This document shows, piece by piece, positions 50,865 through 62,216 of a stretch of DNA of 64,000 bases; positions within the stretch are counted from its first letter, which is position 1, and each line of letters opens with the position of its first letter. A model generated the notes under the pieces. It was not told the origin of the DNA and made no database searches. It saw only the letters and a list, made by a program, of their open reading frames with translations. The position numbers and the translations under genes are program-made. This DNA is from Pollenia angustigena (Eukaryota; Arthropoda; Insecta; Diptera; Polleniidae). The stretch spans positions 124,122,053 to 124,186,052 of the forward strand of contig OV884056.1 in assembly GCA_930367215.1 (NCBI GenBank). Reading direction: 5' to 3'.

Positions 50865-51090
50865 CGTCGTTAATGCAATCTTTTAAATTGCTCCATCGTT
50901 GGGATAGTTCACCTTCTTCACTAAGGTTATTGATTTTAAGGGCGAGGGTATCTTGGTATTTTTTGCGTGTATTCTCATCGGATACAATGGCTTCGGTGTT
51001 CCAGTTTTTCTTTATATATCGATTTTTGCTGTTTATTGTGGATATTCTCTGACGTAGTTTTGCTAAGACTAGAAAATGATGTTCCTTATA
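50865..51090 (-). pseudogene. RTE-like LINE: end of endonuclease and linker
   Basis: HHFLVLAKLRQRISTINSKN, then ENTRKKYQDTLALKINNL and QRWSNLKDCIND read continuously on the minus strand. They reach the CGTCG site, and the frame goes on at 48475 with VATNTIGTKNQIVNEWF. This shows that both blocks are one ORF split by the transposon. Confidence 0.75.
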
Positions 51091-51103
51091 AAAATATTAA
51101 ATA

Positions 51104-51961
51104 CTAGCATTTAACCCGCTACTTCGTTAGAGTCTCCTTTTTCTTCGTGGACATATCTGTATGCCAAAGTTTTTTTTTCTAGGTTTTAGCTTGTTTAAAT
51201 TCCGGAAATTCAAAAAGTACCAGTTAATATTCAAAAAAGTACCCTCGTAGATTCGTATCCACTCAGGACATTGCATGTTGAATTTTATATTTTTAATTCC
51301 AATATTAACGATAATCCAAAAAATACCAGTTGTAGAACCAAAAAGCTGAATAAAGATATTAAATTTCCCGTATTTACCATTTTGGTTCTATTTTTCCCCT
51401 CATTAAAGTATCAAAAATTGCAGTATTGTAGTGGGGGCTTATAATTTAGGACGAATATGTCAATGAATGGAGAAAAATGTTTTTTAAAAAAGTACCAAAA
51501 ATAGGTTCGATTTTCACCCCTTAAACGTTCGAATTTCAAAAAAGTACCAAATTCTTATATGTATTTTTTTGATAAGTTTCGAATGTGGTATAAACTTTAT
51601 TTCTAGGTTTATTGGTTCAAAAGATAGATGGGGTGACAAAAAATTACCAAAACTCAGGATTTACGCATTTTCTCCCTAAAAGAGCCGAATTTCAAAAAAG
51701 TACCAGACACCTGTGCGCATATTTTTCTAAAGAACAACGATAAGTATTACAGTTTTTTGTATCTATTTTAGTTTTTGAGATATAAGGCTATCGAATTTAC
51801 CTGTTTTTACCCCCTAAGCATTCGAATTTCCAAAAATCTCGTCTTAGTGGACCGATTTGTGGAAGGACCCACCTCCGGTCCAAATTTCAAGTTTTTAGCG
51901 TCAGGCGTTTAGGCTGTGTGATGATAATCAGTCAGTGACGTAACAATTTTATATATATAGA
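51104..51961 (-). mobile_element. Helitron-like non-autonomous element, copy 2
   Basis: On the minus strand it begins TCTATATATATAAAATTG and ends GCGGGTTAAATGCTAG, inserted between A and T with no target duplication. These are the end rules of Helitrons (TC...CTRR at AT). 858 bp, non-coding; related to 38511-41009. Confidence 0.7.
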
Positions 51962-52063
51962 TAAAATTATATACATACAAACGTTGTTGTTTTTTGTTTG
52001 GCTTAAGGTCATATATTTAAATTATTAATAAAAAATCCAAAATTTTTGTATTTTATTTTTCAT

Positions 52064-52099
52064 ACGATATTTCGACCATACATCGATGGTCATCTTCAG
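52064..52099 (-). ncRNA. Hammerhead-ribozyme-like core in Penelope end (copy 1)
   Basis: The minus strand reads CTGAAGA, then GACCAT-CGATGT-ATGGTC (a stem), then GAAA. This matches the hammerhead pattern CUGANGA, stem II, GAAA. Hammerhead motifs are known in the pseudo-LTRs of Penelope-like elements. I could not fit an ideal stem III with a cleavable UH, so activity is uncertain. Confidence 0.4.
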
Positions 52100-52180
52100 A
52101 GGCTACAAAATACACATATATTTAACATTTTCATCAACGGATATTGTATCATTGATTTCGTTCTAACTAACGGCTTTGTT

Positions 52181-54353
52181 TTATTTTTGTTTTTTATGTC
52201 GATGTTTGTTTATTGTGTATTTGTATATATGCGAAATCTTATCGGTGTCTGTCTTGTAATTGAGACGTTTGTTTGTTGGTGTGTTTACTATATGTAACAT
52301 TTCCAGTGTGTATCTTTTAGCATAGTTACTGTTTTCTTTTAAGATGCTCACATTATTAAAATTTGGTTTGTGTCCTGTTATTGTACAGTGGTCCGCAAGG
52401 GCAGTTTTTTGTTCAATTGGTTTCATTACAGCTTTGTGATCAGATTTGTGTCCTGATAATCTTGTCTTGAATGTTGATTTTGTAGTCCCCACATATACTT
52501 TTGGGCATATGTTGGACCCGTCCCCCTCACAGCTTATTTTGTAAATCAAGTTTAATTTATCCTTCTTTTCAAGTTTCGTCTTTGGTTTGCTGAATAATTG
52601 GTACACAGAGTTATTGGTCTTAAGGGCTATTTCGTATTTTTCTTTGTTGTATATGTTAGAGTTCTTAAGTCTTTCGGAGAATCTGGGAATGTACATTACT
52701 GATTTGTATATTTTATCTAATTTTTCCTCTTCTTTGTTTTCGAGTTTTTTTGGTTTTGCATGTTTGATTAAATCTTTAATAGTTTTTATAGGAAATTAAT
52801 TTTTCTTTAGCGTGTCTATTATTCTTGTAAAATTATATTTGTGGAAAGAGTCATCACTTATCTCAAACACTCGTTTTATAAAATTTGTTGCAGTGTTAAT
52901 ATTTATTTGCCTAGGATATTTAGAGTAGAATTTATGAGTCTTCCAGATGATGTTGGTTTTTGATAACAGTCTATCCTAAGTAGGTTGTTTTGTCTAAGAA
53001 CCACACAGTCTAAGTTCGGTATTATATTTCCATTTTCTTCTTCTTTCGTAAAACAAATCTGTCTATTATATGAGTTTAAAATTCTTAATTCATTTCTCTT
53101 GATTACAGAAAACAAATCATCCACGTATTTGGTGAGAATTTTTGGTTTATCTCCCATCAGATCTACTGAAAAGTCTAGAAGCTTTTCCATAATAATATCC
53201 GCAATTACAGGTGATGCTGGTGACCCCATTGGCATACCTTTTCTTTGTTCAAATATTTTATCTTCATATTTGAAATATCTTGTATCTTTGATACAAAAAG
53301 GAAGTATATCTATGAAAAGCTTTTTTGGTATTTTAGTGTAATTTTCCAATATATTCCAGTTTTCTTCAATTGTTTGGAGAGCAAGATTGACCGGAATACT
53401 CGGAAATAAAGCCACTACATCAAATGAAATCATTATTTTGTCATCTTCTATTCTGGTTTTATTGATCCTTGATTTGAACTCTATTGCATCCTTCACATTG
53501 TATTTAGATTCTTCCGTAAGATTTTTTAATATGCCTACCATGTATTTGCATAAACCATATGCTGGTGAATTAACAGATGAACAAATCGGCCTGAGTGGGG
53601 TTCCTTCTTTGTGAATTTTCGGCAATCCGTATATCCTAGGGGCTATTGATATCCGTGTACTTAGCCTGTATTTTTCCCGTACAGTTATCAGATTTTTTCT
53701 ATTAACAAGTTATTTTTGTTCTGTAAAGTGGCGGTTGGATCTTTTTTCAAACGTTGATAAGTGCACATATCACCTACATTTTCTCTCATTTTGCGTAAAT
53801 AACCATCTTTCATAATAGCTACAGTTTTATTACACTTGTCAGAACTTAAAATAAAAACATTCTTATTTTTGTTCAAAAAATCGCTCGTTTGTACCACTGT
53901 ATCAATAGTTAAATTGTCTCTAACATTAAGTTTGGTTTTATTCAAGTGTCCGTCTATGAGTGACGTTAGTTTGCTTCTCGCGATCTCCTGTTGCTATCTG
54001 TTTTCAAGTGTACGAATAATATCCTCACCATCAGCAATACATTTAAACAATGGAAATGTTTTAATGGTATTGGGTAACACATGTTTCGGCCCTAATGACA
54101 ATAACCATTTAACGTTCGTTGGTATGTTTCTATCAGTTTTGTTTACAAACCAATCTTCATTGTTGTTGTTTATTTTGATTTTCTCATTATGGTCGTTCTT
54201 TAATTGTTGTAGCTTTCCGATGTGTCTTGATTTATTGTTGTTATTAAGTTTGTCATGTAAAATATTCTCCCCCTCTATAAATAATAATAGATCTTGCATG
54301 TCCATTATTTTTCTCAATGTTTCCTTTGTCTTTACCAATTGTTTTCCCACCAA
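52181..54353 (-). pseudogene. Penelope-like reverse transcriptase / GIY-YIG endonuclease
   Basis: The N-terminal segment (54353-53994) is charged, with LLSLGPKHVLPNTIKTFPLF. A stop near 53994 follows, then LSSDKCNKTVAIMKDGYLRK. A shift in an A-run near 53690 leads into the RT: IYGLPKIHKEGTPLRPICS, MISFDVVALFPSIPVN, QRKGMPMGSPASPVIADIIM and LTKYVDDLFSV (catalytic YVDD). A shift near 52905 and a stop near 52797 come next. The GIY-YIG endonuclease (about 52580-52300) has NLIYKISCEGDG...VYVGTTKSTFKTRLSGHKSD. This RT plus GIY-YIG fusion is unique to Penelope-like elements. Two stops and two shifts make it dead. Confidence 0.85.
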
Positions 54354-54699
54354 ATATGTATGTCTGTGTTTATGCTGTATTAGTTAATTGAATATTCTAA
54401 TATGAAAATTATAAACAATACTTTCCAAATCATTTAGAGTATTTGGTGTTATTTGGTTTTTAACTTTAAAAATGCTATAAATGTTTTTCGTCGCATTACG
54501 AATGAAGTTTGGTATTAAACCCAGTTTCTTACCCTTAATTTAAAACGTTGTTGTTGGTTTTAATCTCGCAAGAGATCGGCTATATTTTGAATAATAATTG
54601 TTGGGGCTTTTGTTTTCAGTTTTTTGTACATGATGAGTCAGTTCTGCGGTGTGCCTTCCGTGTTGTATGTTCAATATTTATTGTTGACCTGTGTCGATT

Positions 54700-55170
54700 A
54701 TCTATGTTGTTGTTTTTGGTTTGGCTTAAGGTCATATATTAAATTTATTAATAAAAATCCAAAAATGTTTGTATTTTTAATTTTGTTTTTTATTTTTCAT
54801 CCGATATTTCGATCATACATCGATGGTCATCTTCAGGGGCTACAAAATACACATATATTTAACATTTTAATTTTATATCGTAACACTTATCAATACATAC
54901 ATTTAAAAATCATGCAAATTAAAACTACAAAACAGTTGATACGTCCTCACTGCTTGTCATATTTTCATCAACTGATATTGCATCGTTGATTTCGTTCTAA
55001 CTAACGGCTTTGTCTTGTTTTTGTTTTTTATGCCGATGTTTGTTTATTGTGTATTTGTATATATGCGAAATCTTATCGGTGTCTGTCTTGTAATTGAGAT
55101 GTAAGTTTGTTGGTGTGTTCACTATATGTAACATTTCCAGTGTGTTTCTCTTAGCATAGTTACTCTCTTC
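54700..55170 (-). repeat. Second copy of the Penelope terminal region
   Basis: It matches 51983-52330 in order (TTGGCTTAAGGTCATATATT, ATCGATGGTCATCTTCAG, CTAACTAACGGCTTTGT, ATTTCCAGTGTGT). It has about 100 extra bases near 54860-54960. It includes the end of the GIY-YIG frame. Confidence 0.8.
54802..54836 (-). ncRNA. Hammerhead-ribozyme-like core in Penelope end (copy 2)
   Basis: Same core as at 52064: CTGAAGA, GACCAT...ATGATC stem (one G-to-A change turns a C-G into a mismatch or weaker pair), GAAA. It lies in the second copy of the terminal repeat. Confidence 0.35.
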
Positions 55171-55300
55171 TTGTAAAAAACTAAATTAAAAATGCAAAAA
55201 TTTTTGGATTTTTTATTAATAATTTTAATATATGACCTTAAGCCAAACAAAAAACAACAAGATAGATAATCGACACAGGTCAACAATAAATATTGAACAT

Positions 55301-55625
55301 TATATACAAACTTTTTTACTTGGGTGAATATTTTTTTTAATGTAAACAAATTTTGAGTGTAGAAATAATACAAAGTGCAAAAGAACTACCTTACTAAACA
55401 ATTTTATTAAGAAAATTCGTTTCTTTTTGGAAAAAGCTATTTTAAAAAAAAAAAATGTTTTTGCCAAAGGCGGGCATATAAATTTTCAAGTTCAGAGGCG
55501 CGGATCAGGATTTTATTTTAGACCGATGGTTTCTTCGGAGAATTTTCTTAGAATTTTTATAAGATTTCGTTTTTGCTATACGGTTTAATTTTTGTTCATC
55601 CATACAAATCGACCCGCCCTAATGC
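55301..55625 (-). mobile_element. Inverted copy of the 37445-37680 MITE-like repeat
   Basis: Reads from TTTACTTGGGTGAATATT to CGACCCGCCCTAATGC on the plus strand, the reverse of the first copy. It starts where the inverted Penelope piece ends. Confidence 0.65.
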
Positions 55626-56019
55626 ATAACCTTCCATCTGATATTATTATTTTAGTTAATTTATCCGAATTTTTAATTGTCAAGAAAAATCAACCCTTTT
55701 CTTTTGAATTTCAAGCTTTCTTGATATAGCGAGCCTTATTGTCAGTGTGATTACTAATCGTATAAAACCACGATTGAACAAATATTACAGCAATTTAGTT
55801 ATTCGTTGCGATATAAGGCGTACTTAAGTGTTTTCGTAGAGTATTCTTTTACTAAACTGGCGTTTTTCGTTACAGTTGGGCCGATCTCTGCGGAATTTAT
55901 CTGAGTGTTATCTTATCTTATGCGACTATGACACACTAAATTTTACTATAATAGCATTTTTCGTTACGTTAGTAAGCGTTTTTAATAGACACACGAATGC
56001 ACATGGCTAAATCGATTTA
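55626..56019. other. Non-coding stretch
   Basis: No gene or element end recognised. Confidence 0.45.
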
Positions 56020-57060
56020 GAAATGCCCAGACATTTCTGCAAAATTTAATCAGATTCAGTGCACTCTGTAACCAATTTATGTTAGTTTTTGCAACAAAAA
56101 CATTAATGTTTAAGGAGTTTGCTCCACATTTGAGTCTATAACTATTTTCCTACTACTAAACCGTTAATGCTGGATTTAATTTTGAAACTGTTTACAAGAA
56201 CTATGAACAAATTGACACCAAAAGTGTTCTTTTCTGTTAAGTCTCTCGAAAGTAAACGTGTTTTTAACAGACGCATGGACGCACATGGCTAAATCAACAA
56301 AACACTGGCGGTTTTACTAAAAACTGACATGGGTTGTCCTATGTCAGTAGTCGTCAGGGAAGTCTACCATTCCAATTTTGGTATATGTGTACAATGTAGT
56401 ACCAGGGGCAAGCAGCTGACTGCCGTTTGGGTTGTGTTTCTAAATATGAGGGAAATAAAAAAAAAACAATGAAATTTTTTGGTGGGAATTCAATACAATA
56501 TCGTTTATTTAGGTTTGTACTCACCGCTTTTGTTGATGGATAGCAAACAAGTGAAGTTAGATTTTACATGCTAGTCAAAGCTACAATACTATTTTTTTTT
56601 TCTTCTTTTTGTTGTATTTCAAGTTATAGCAAAGGGATATTTTTGACGTCAAACCAAATTTAGCGAGCAATAAATTCATTTAACCATTCAAATTCAGAAA
56701 AATATACAAATATGGCAATAATAAACCAAATAACATAATTAATACAAAATGTTAAAATAAAGTATATCGGTAATATTTAATACGATAAAAAAATACAGTA
56801 GAGTTCATACCGTGTTTAGAAATACCCAGACTTTTCTGCAAAATGTAATCAGAAGCAGTGCATTCCGTAACCAATTTATGTTAGTTTTTGCAACAAAAAC
56901 ATAAATGTTCAAGGAGGCTGCTCCACACTTTGGTCTATAACTATTTTTCTACTTAACCGTTTTTGCTGGATTTAATTTCGAAACTAGTTACAAAACTCTA
57001 AACAAATTGACACCAAACGTATTCTTTTTTCTAAGTCTCTCGAAAGTAAACGCGAACTTA
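56020..57060. repeat. Direct repeat of about 250 bp, two copies
   Basis: 56020-56270 and 56818-57055 share CCAGAC(A)TTTCTGCAAAAT, GTTTTTGCAACAAAAACAT and TCTCTCGAAAGTAAACG with about 85-90% identity by eye. The 550 bases between contain nothing recognised. Confidence 0.7.
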
Positions 57061-57100
57061 AAAACGAGAGGCGAAAGATAGTTACATTCACATATATACA

Positions 57101-60100
57101 TTAGGGTGGTCGTTAACTGTATGGATCAATTTTTTTTTCTATTTTTCCATGCTCTAACCCCCCAATTCGGTGGGTATTGATAAAAAAAACAACTCCAACA
57201 AATTTTTAGGACGATCGGCGAAGGCTAAGCCGTCCCTCAAGCCCGCCAAAGTTTGAGAAAAATCGTAAAGATCGACTTGCATGACTTCTATTTAGGAAAA
57301 TTTAAGTTTTACATAAAAATCGTGTTCTAAGAAGTTGTTGTTAGTAAAGTTTCCAAAAACTTTTGCCTTAACAAGTTTTCTCTTAAACTCATATTGACAA
57401 AACCTAATTAAAATAAAAAGTACACAACAGCATTGATGCGAATTGTTTCTTTAGAACTGTTTTTTCTTACTCACGTCAATTCAGCTTTAATATTTGTGTT
57501 TGTGTGCGTTTGCTTAAAAAAAAAATAGTCAATAGGGTGGCCGTTAAAATCAAAAGTTGGATTTATTTAGGTCTCACTAGCCAATTTGGTGGGTATTGAC
57601 AAAAAAACAACTCAAAAATTTTAAGGACGATCGGCGAAGGCTAAGCCGTCCCTCAAGCCCACCAAAGTTTGAGAAAAATTATAATTTTACATGAAATCTG
57701 ACTTTTATGTTGAATAACTTAGAAAATATTAATTTTGTAGAAAATTTGTTCACAAGTTTTTCTTTATCTCTTATTAAACAAAATAAACTTAAAATATCGA
57801 ATAAGCCACTAAAAATCTTATTTTTAATTCATTAAAAAACGCATTTTCTATGAATTAGTTTTGTTGAAAAACATTTTTATTATTTATTAAAAAAAACCGA
57901 CCAGCCGGGCACCTGGCGTTTTACCCTAATTCGGGTACGCTGAATTCAGTGGTTCTAACCGTTTTTTAGGTTAGCTCTTGTTTTCAAAATTTCGAAAACG
58001 AAGGAGGTTGCACAGCGTAACTCAAAAACGGTTTAGTTTATAAAATAAACTAAAAAAAAACGAAATTCCACAATAATATTACCTTTAACGATTGTTATAG
58101 GTTTTTCTAATATGCGTAGTCGTTTTAGAAACCAAATTTTTTTTGGCAATGGGGATAAAACAAATTTTGTGAGGTTGGTTATATTTTTGACCCAACTAAG
58201 GGCAATCTTGACGCTGCAGTGGCCAAATTTAAGAATTATATTAAACCGGCATATTTGTATGGGTGGGAGATACAAGGCAATTATGTTTTACGAAAATGTT
58301 AAGCACAAAAAACTAATGAAGGTCCGTCATATATTTAATCCCCCTTGGGGCGATTCCTTGGCAGTTCTGGGGCTTTTTCTTCAATATATTTCTAGTCTGT
58401 GTTGACAATTTTGTATGGGCACCCTTAAGGCGACCGTACACGACATGTTTTTGTCATCTGACATGTCAAATTTCCCACTGCAAAATACATACATGTCGTG
58501 TGTAACCTTTTTAACTTTGCTTCTGTAAAAGTCAGATGCAAAGTCATCTGACAAAATTTCAATTAGAGCGTGCTCTATTTTCTTCTGACAAACCATCTGA
58601 CATCAGAAATCTATGCCGAGAAAAACCCGGCAGCGGCGTCCACTATTGACGGACTCATTAGCCGGCTGCAGTTAATATTTAACAATACAGAGATAAGTAT
58701 GATCATCGCACCATTGAATAGAATTTATGTAAATATATATATAAAAACCGTTTCATTATAATATCCTAAATTGGTGAATTAAAAGAAAAATATGTTAAGA
58801 TGGCTAAACTGTTTTACGGCGTAAATAAAAATTTTCATGGCGGCATTTTTAGTTTGGATTTTGCAATAACTATGCGAAAAAAAAACAGATACAAAGTCAG
58901 AAGCAAATTACATGTACGTTTGTGACCGAATATTATAAACCTTCTGTAAAACAGCAATTTTGACAGACATGCACAATTACATGTGACTTGAAAAGTTGAC
59001 AAATTAGATGTAAAAAACATGTCGTCTACATGCACCTTTAAAGAATAAAGAAAGCGTGCAGGTATGTTACAGGGATGATAAATGAGAAAACCAATATCGT
59101 ACTTACGAACTTCTAAAGTCGTACTTTTTCGGCCCCAATAGTAATAAATAATTTTTTTTTTATAAAAGAAAGAGACTTTTGTTTCGGTTACACTTGAAAC
59201 CATTGGTACATACGGTCTATTTCGTTCCTTTGTTTTTATAATAGTTTGCCATGAAGGCTTATATGCTGCCGCTGATACTTGATTAAGAATGTGGCATATG
59301 CAATCGTCCAATGATCAATAGCGAAGTTTAGTGTTTGGTGCAAATGGTCTTGCAAAGAGCAAATGCAAAATATCATAGCTGTTTTGTTAAATCCAACAAC
59401 TACATACACAGAGTTTCCTTCAGATTTCATAAAAACGCTACGAAATTCTGCATTTGCACTTTGGCAAAACCGTTTGCACCAAACACTGAAATCCGTTTAT
59501 ATTCATTGGACAGTAAATACGAGTTGCCATTTTATATCAATTATATATATTAAGGTTTGAAAAATTGGGAAATAGTACCAAATGAGTCACGGGGGTACCA
59601 CCGTACTTTTTGGCTTTGAATTGTATCAAAAAAGTACAATTGCACCAACTTTATCAACCGTGGTACGTTAGAAACAAATGATATGCGTTTGACAATTTTT
59701 TTTTTAAGCAAACGCACACAAACACAAATATTAAAGCTGAATTGACGTGTGTAAGAAAAAACAGTTCTAAAGAAACAATTCGCATCAATGCTGCTGTTTA
59801 CTTTTTATTTTAATTAGGTTTTGTTCAATATGAGTTTTAGAGAAAACTTGTTAAGGCAAAAGTTGTTGGAAACTTTACTAACAACAACTTCTTAGAAAAC
59901 GATTTTTATGTAAAATTAATATTTTCCTAAATATAAGTCGTACTTTACGATTTTTCTCAAGCTTTGGACGGCTTGAGGGACGGCTTAGCCTTCGCCGATC
60001 GTCCTAAAAATTTTTTGGAGTTGTTTTTTTATCAATACCCACCAAAGTGGCGAGTGAGGCCTAAATAAATCCAACTTTTGATTTTAAAGGTCACCCTAAT
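57101..60100. mobile_element. 3-kb structure with about 410-bp inverted arms
   Basis: The left arm (57101-57515; TTAGGGTGGTCGTTAA, CGATCGGCGAAGGCTAAGCC and an AAACGCACACAAACACAAAT-type inner end) is mirrored by 59700-60100. A third, shorter copy of the outer part lies at 57528-57690. Inside are further repeats, a TIR element (58425-59042) and no clear gene. It may be one long foldback element or two copies in opposite orientation. Confidence 0.6.
58425..59042. mobile_element. TIR element with ACGACATGTTTTT inverted ends
   Basis: TTAAGGCGACCGTACACGAC followed by ATGTTTTTGTCATCT is mirrored by the end at 59042 (AGATGTAAAAAACATGTCGT, CACCTTTAA). About 618 bp. Its TTAAGG-type ends recall the elements at 5884 and 41409. 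The short frame at 58600-58761 is unrecognised. Confidence 0.6.
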
Positions 60101-62216
60101 ATACATATATATATAATTTTATTTCCTTCTGCATTAATTAACTGCATTAAAAATAATTTTTTTTTTGTATAATTTCAGGCATTTCAGATTGCTACACTTA
60201 TCAAAGAGTATTCGGAAGTAGTAAAAACTCAAAGAATTATATCCCAAACTTCTACAATACAATAAGGAATGTTTCGAAAATAAGGACAGATGTGGTCTTG
60301 TATAAAAAAATACTTTCTTACTTGCAGTAATTATACATAAGTAATAAATATAATAGTCAAAAATATGTTAAAGTATATCCCAATTAAAAGTTAACTTGTA
60401 CTATTAAATAAACAAAAGCTTTGCGTTCATCAATTTTTGTTTTATTAAATGTTTCCACTAATGAGTTATTCGTCTGCTGTACCCACAAATGTATATAAAC
60501 CAGCGGTGGGCGCTGGTTTGCCTAGATTACGAAGTTTTTCGGGTTTTTAAATTTACTCCTCGTGTTTTTTTTACCAGAGCTGCTACAAATGCAAAAATTT
60601 CCCTACATAGATATTACTTAAAATCCCCAAAACATACCGTACACTTGTTTTATTATAATACTTTTTAGCTTAAAAGAATTAGGTTTAAAATAGATAAAAT
60701 AAATAAAAAACAATTTCCTAGAAGTCAAAATAAAAAGAAACGACAATTTTCACATTGAAATCAAAATGTAAAAAAATTTACCGTATATCACATACACGTG
60801 TTTGTGTGATGGTGTTTTCGCTTATTTACTACTGCCCACAAACTGAACTTCTTGTATTCATTTTTTCAAAAATAAAAGGTAGCAAGGCAACCCTAAATAA
60901 AAATGCTAAAGAGAGAAAAACATAAACTTTTTTTCAGTTGCTTAACCCTTCATCTTACTAATTAGTCTGGCCTGACCTTTTTCAATGCATTTTGAATAAA
61001 AAATCAAAACATGTGTAGCACGGAGGGTTAATAAATTTCAACGAAGAAGCTTGTTGTTGGTATTTGGGCAAATTATGCAATTTTGTTGTGGTACACTGGT
61101 AAAATATTAATTGTGTTGAGATCAAGCTGTATTTATGAATGTTTTTTTTCTGCTTGTTTTAAAATTCTTTCGTACAGGCATTTCTTAATTTCGTATAGGT
61201 ATTTAATATAAATTTGTTAATTACAACATAGTTAATCAAAAAAATTGATTTTGAAGTTCTCACTAACGGCCTTTTCGATTTTAGGTGACTATATTTATGT
61301 ATATATTTTTTACCGTTATTGAAAACTTGATGGATTATATGCATGTCATGAGTTTTTTACTGAATTCCTTTTTTTGTATTTTTACATTCAGTTTAAAGAA
61401 CTTTCAAAAAATTTCGCTAAGTGTAAGCAAATTATTTACTCTCTATTATTCAATGTTCTCTATCTGCCCTTCGCTGATATAAACACATGTTTAAATTGAT
61501 TTTTTTAATATGAAAGTATACCTAACAACACCACAGCACAGTTTAAAAATGCTTTGGAAACTAAATCTGCTTTTACAAATGAATGAATCGATTGACTTGA
61601 TATTTCAAATATGTCAGAGAAGTATTCGACTTCATCTTTATATACAACTAGAACCTCATTATGGAGCTTTGAGGTACGAAGAAACGTCCTTTGGCTTTTT
61701 GAGATCCAAAAAAAAAATTATATTTGCGGGTTTTCAGATAACAATCTGGAGTAATTAAAACACGCGTCTTTTTTGATGGTAAAATTATTACTGACATTTT
61801 TATTAATATTATTTGTTTTTATATTTTTAATTTGTTAAAATTATTGTGAGAAAATGATAAATGTGAGAAAAGAATAAAGTGCATACTTGCATTTTAATTT
61901 ACTGCAGGGCAGGAAATTAAGCAAGCGAAAAAATTAAAAAGTTCATATTAAAGATAAATTTAATTTAGTGCACAAATAATTCTTAAGAATTTAAGAAAGA
62001 AATATTGGCACGTTGTTTTGCAATTTCCTGTCTTTAAGAAAATTAAGCAATGTGTGAAATTAATTTATGTCAACTGCCGGAATTAATCCAGACATAATTA
62101 GTTGGAATTTATTGTACTTATTCTTTTCTCATTGTTGGTAATAATAATTTCATTTATGTTTACATTCAATTATTATTACCTGTGTTTGTGTGTATGTACA
62201 TGCAAAATACATTGTT
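60101..62216. other. AT-rich non-coding stretch; left part of an errantivirus LTR at its right edge
   Basis: No gene recognised between 60101 and about 61700. The right part, perhaps 61750-62216, is probably the 3' LTR of the errantivirus, but with no second LTR in the window its end cannot be set. The short frames at 61285-61758 are not convincing. Confidence 0.4.

Larger units (their letters stand above)
46500..51090 (-). mobile_element. RTE-like LINE, interrupted by a Transib-like transposon
   Basis: The RT and 3' end (46500-48475) and the end of the endonuclease with linker (50865-51090) are one minus-strand element. The Transib-like insertion separates them, and the frame meets across the CGTCG target site. 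The 5' end is truncated beside a Helitron-like element. Confidence 0.75.
51983..55300 (-). mobile_element. Penelope-like element with repeated and inverted ends
   Basis: A decayed RT plus GIY-YIG ORF on the minus strand (54353-52181) is followed by its terminal region at 51983-52330. A second, diverged copy of that region lies at 54700-55170 in the same orientation, and a short inverted piece at 55185-55300. Tandem and inverted pseudo-LTRs are characteristic of Penelope-like elements. Confidence 0.82.
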
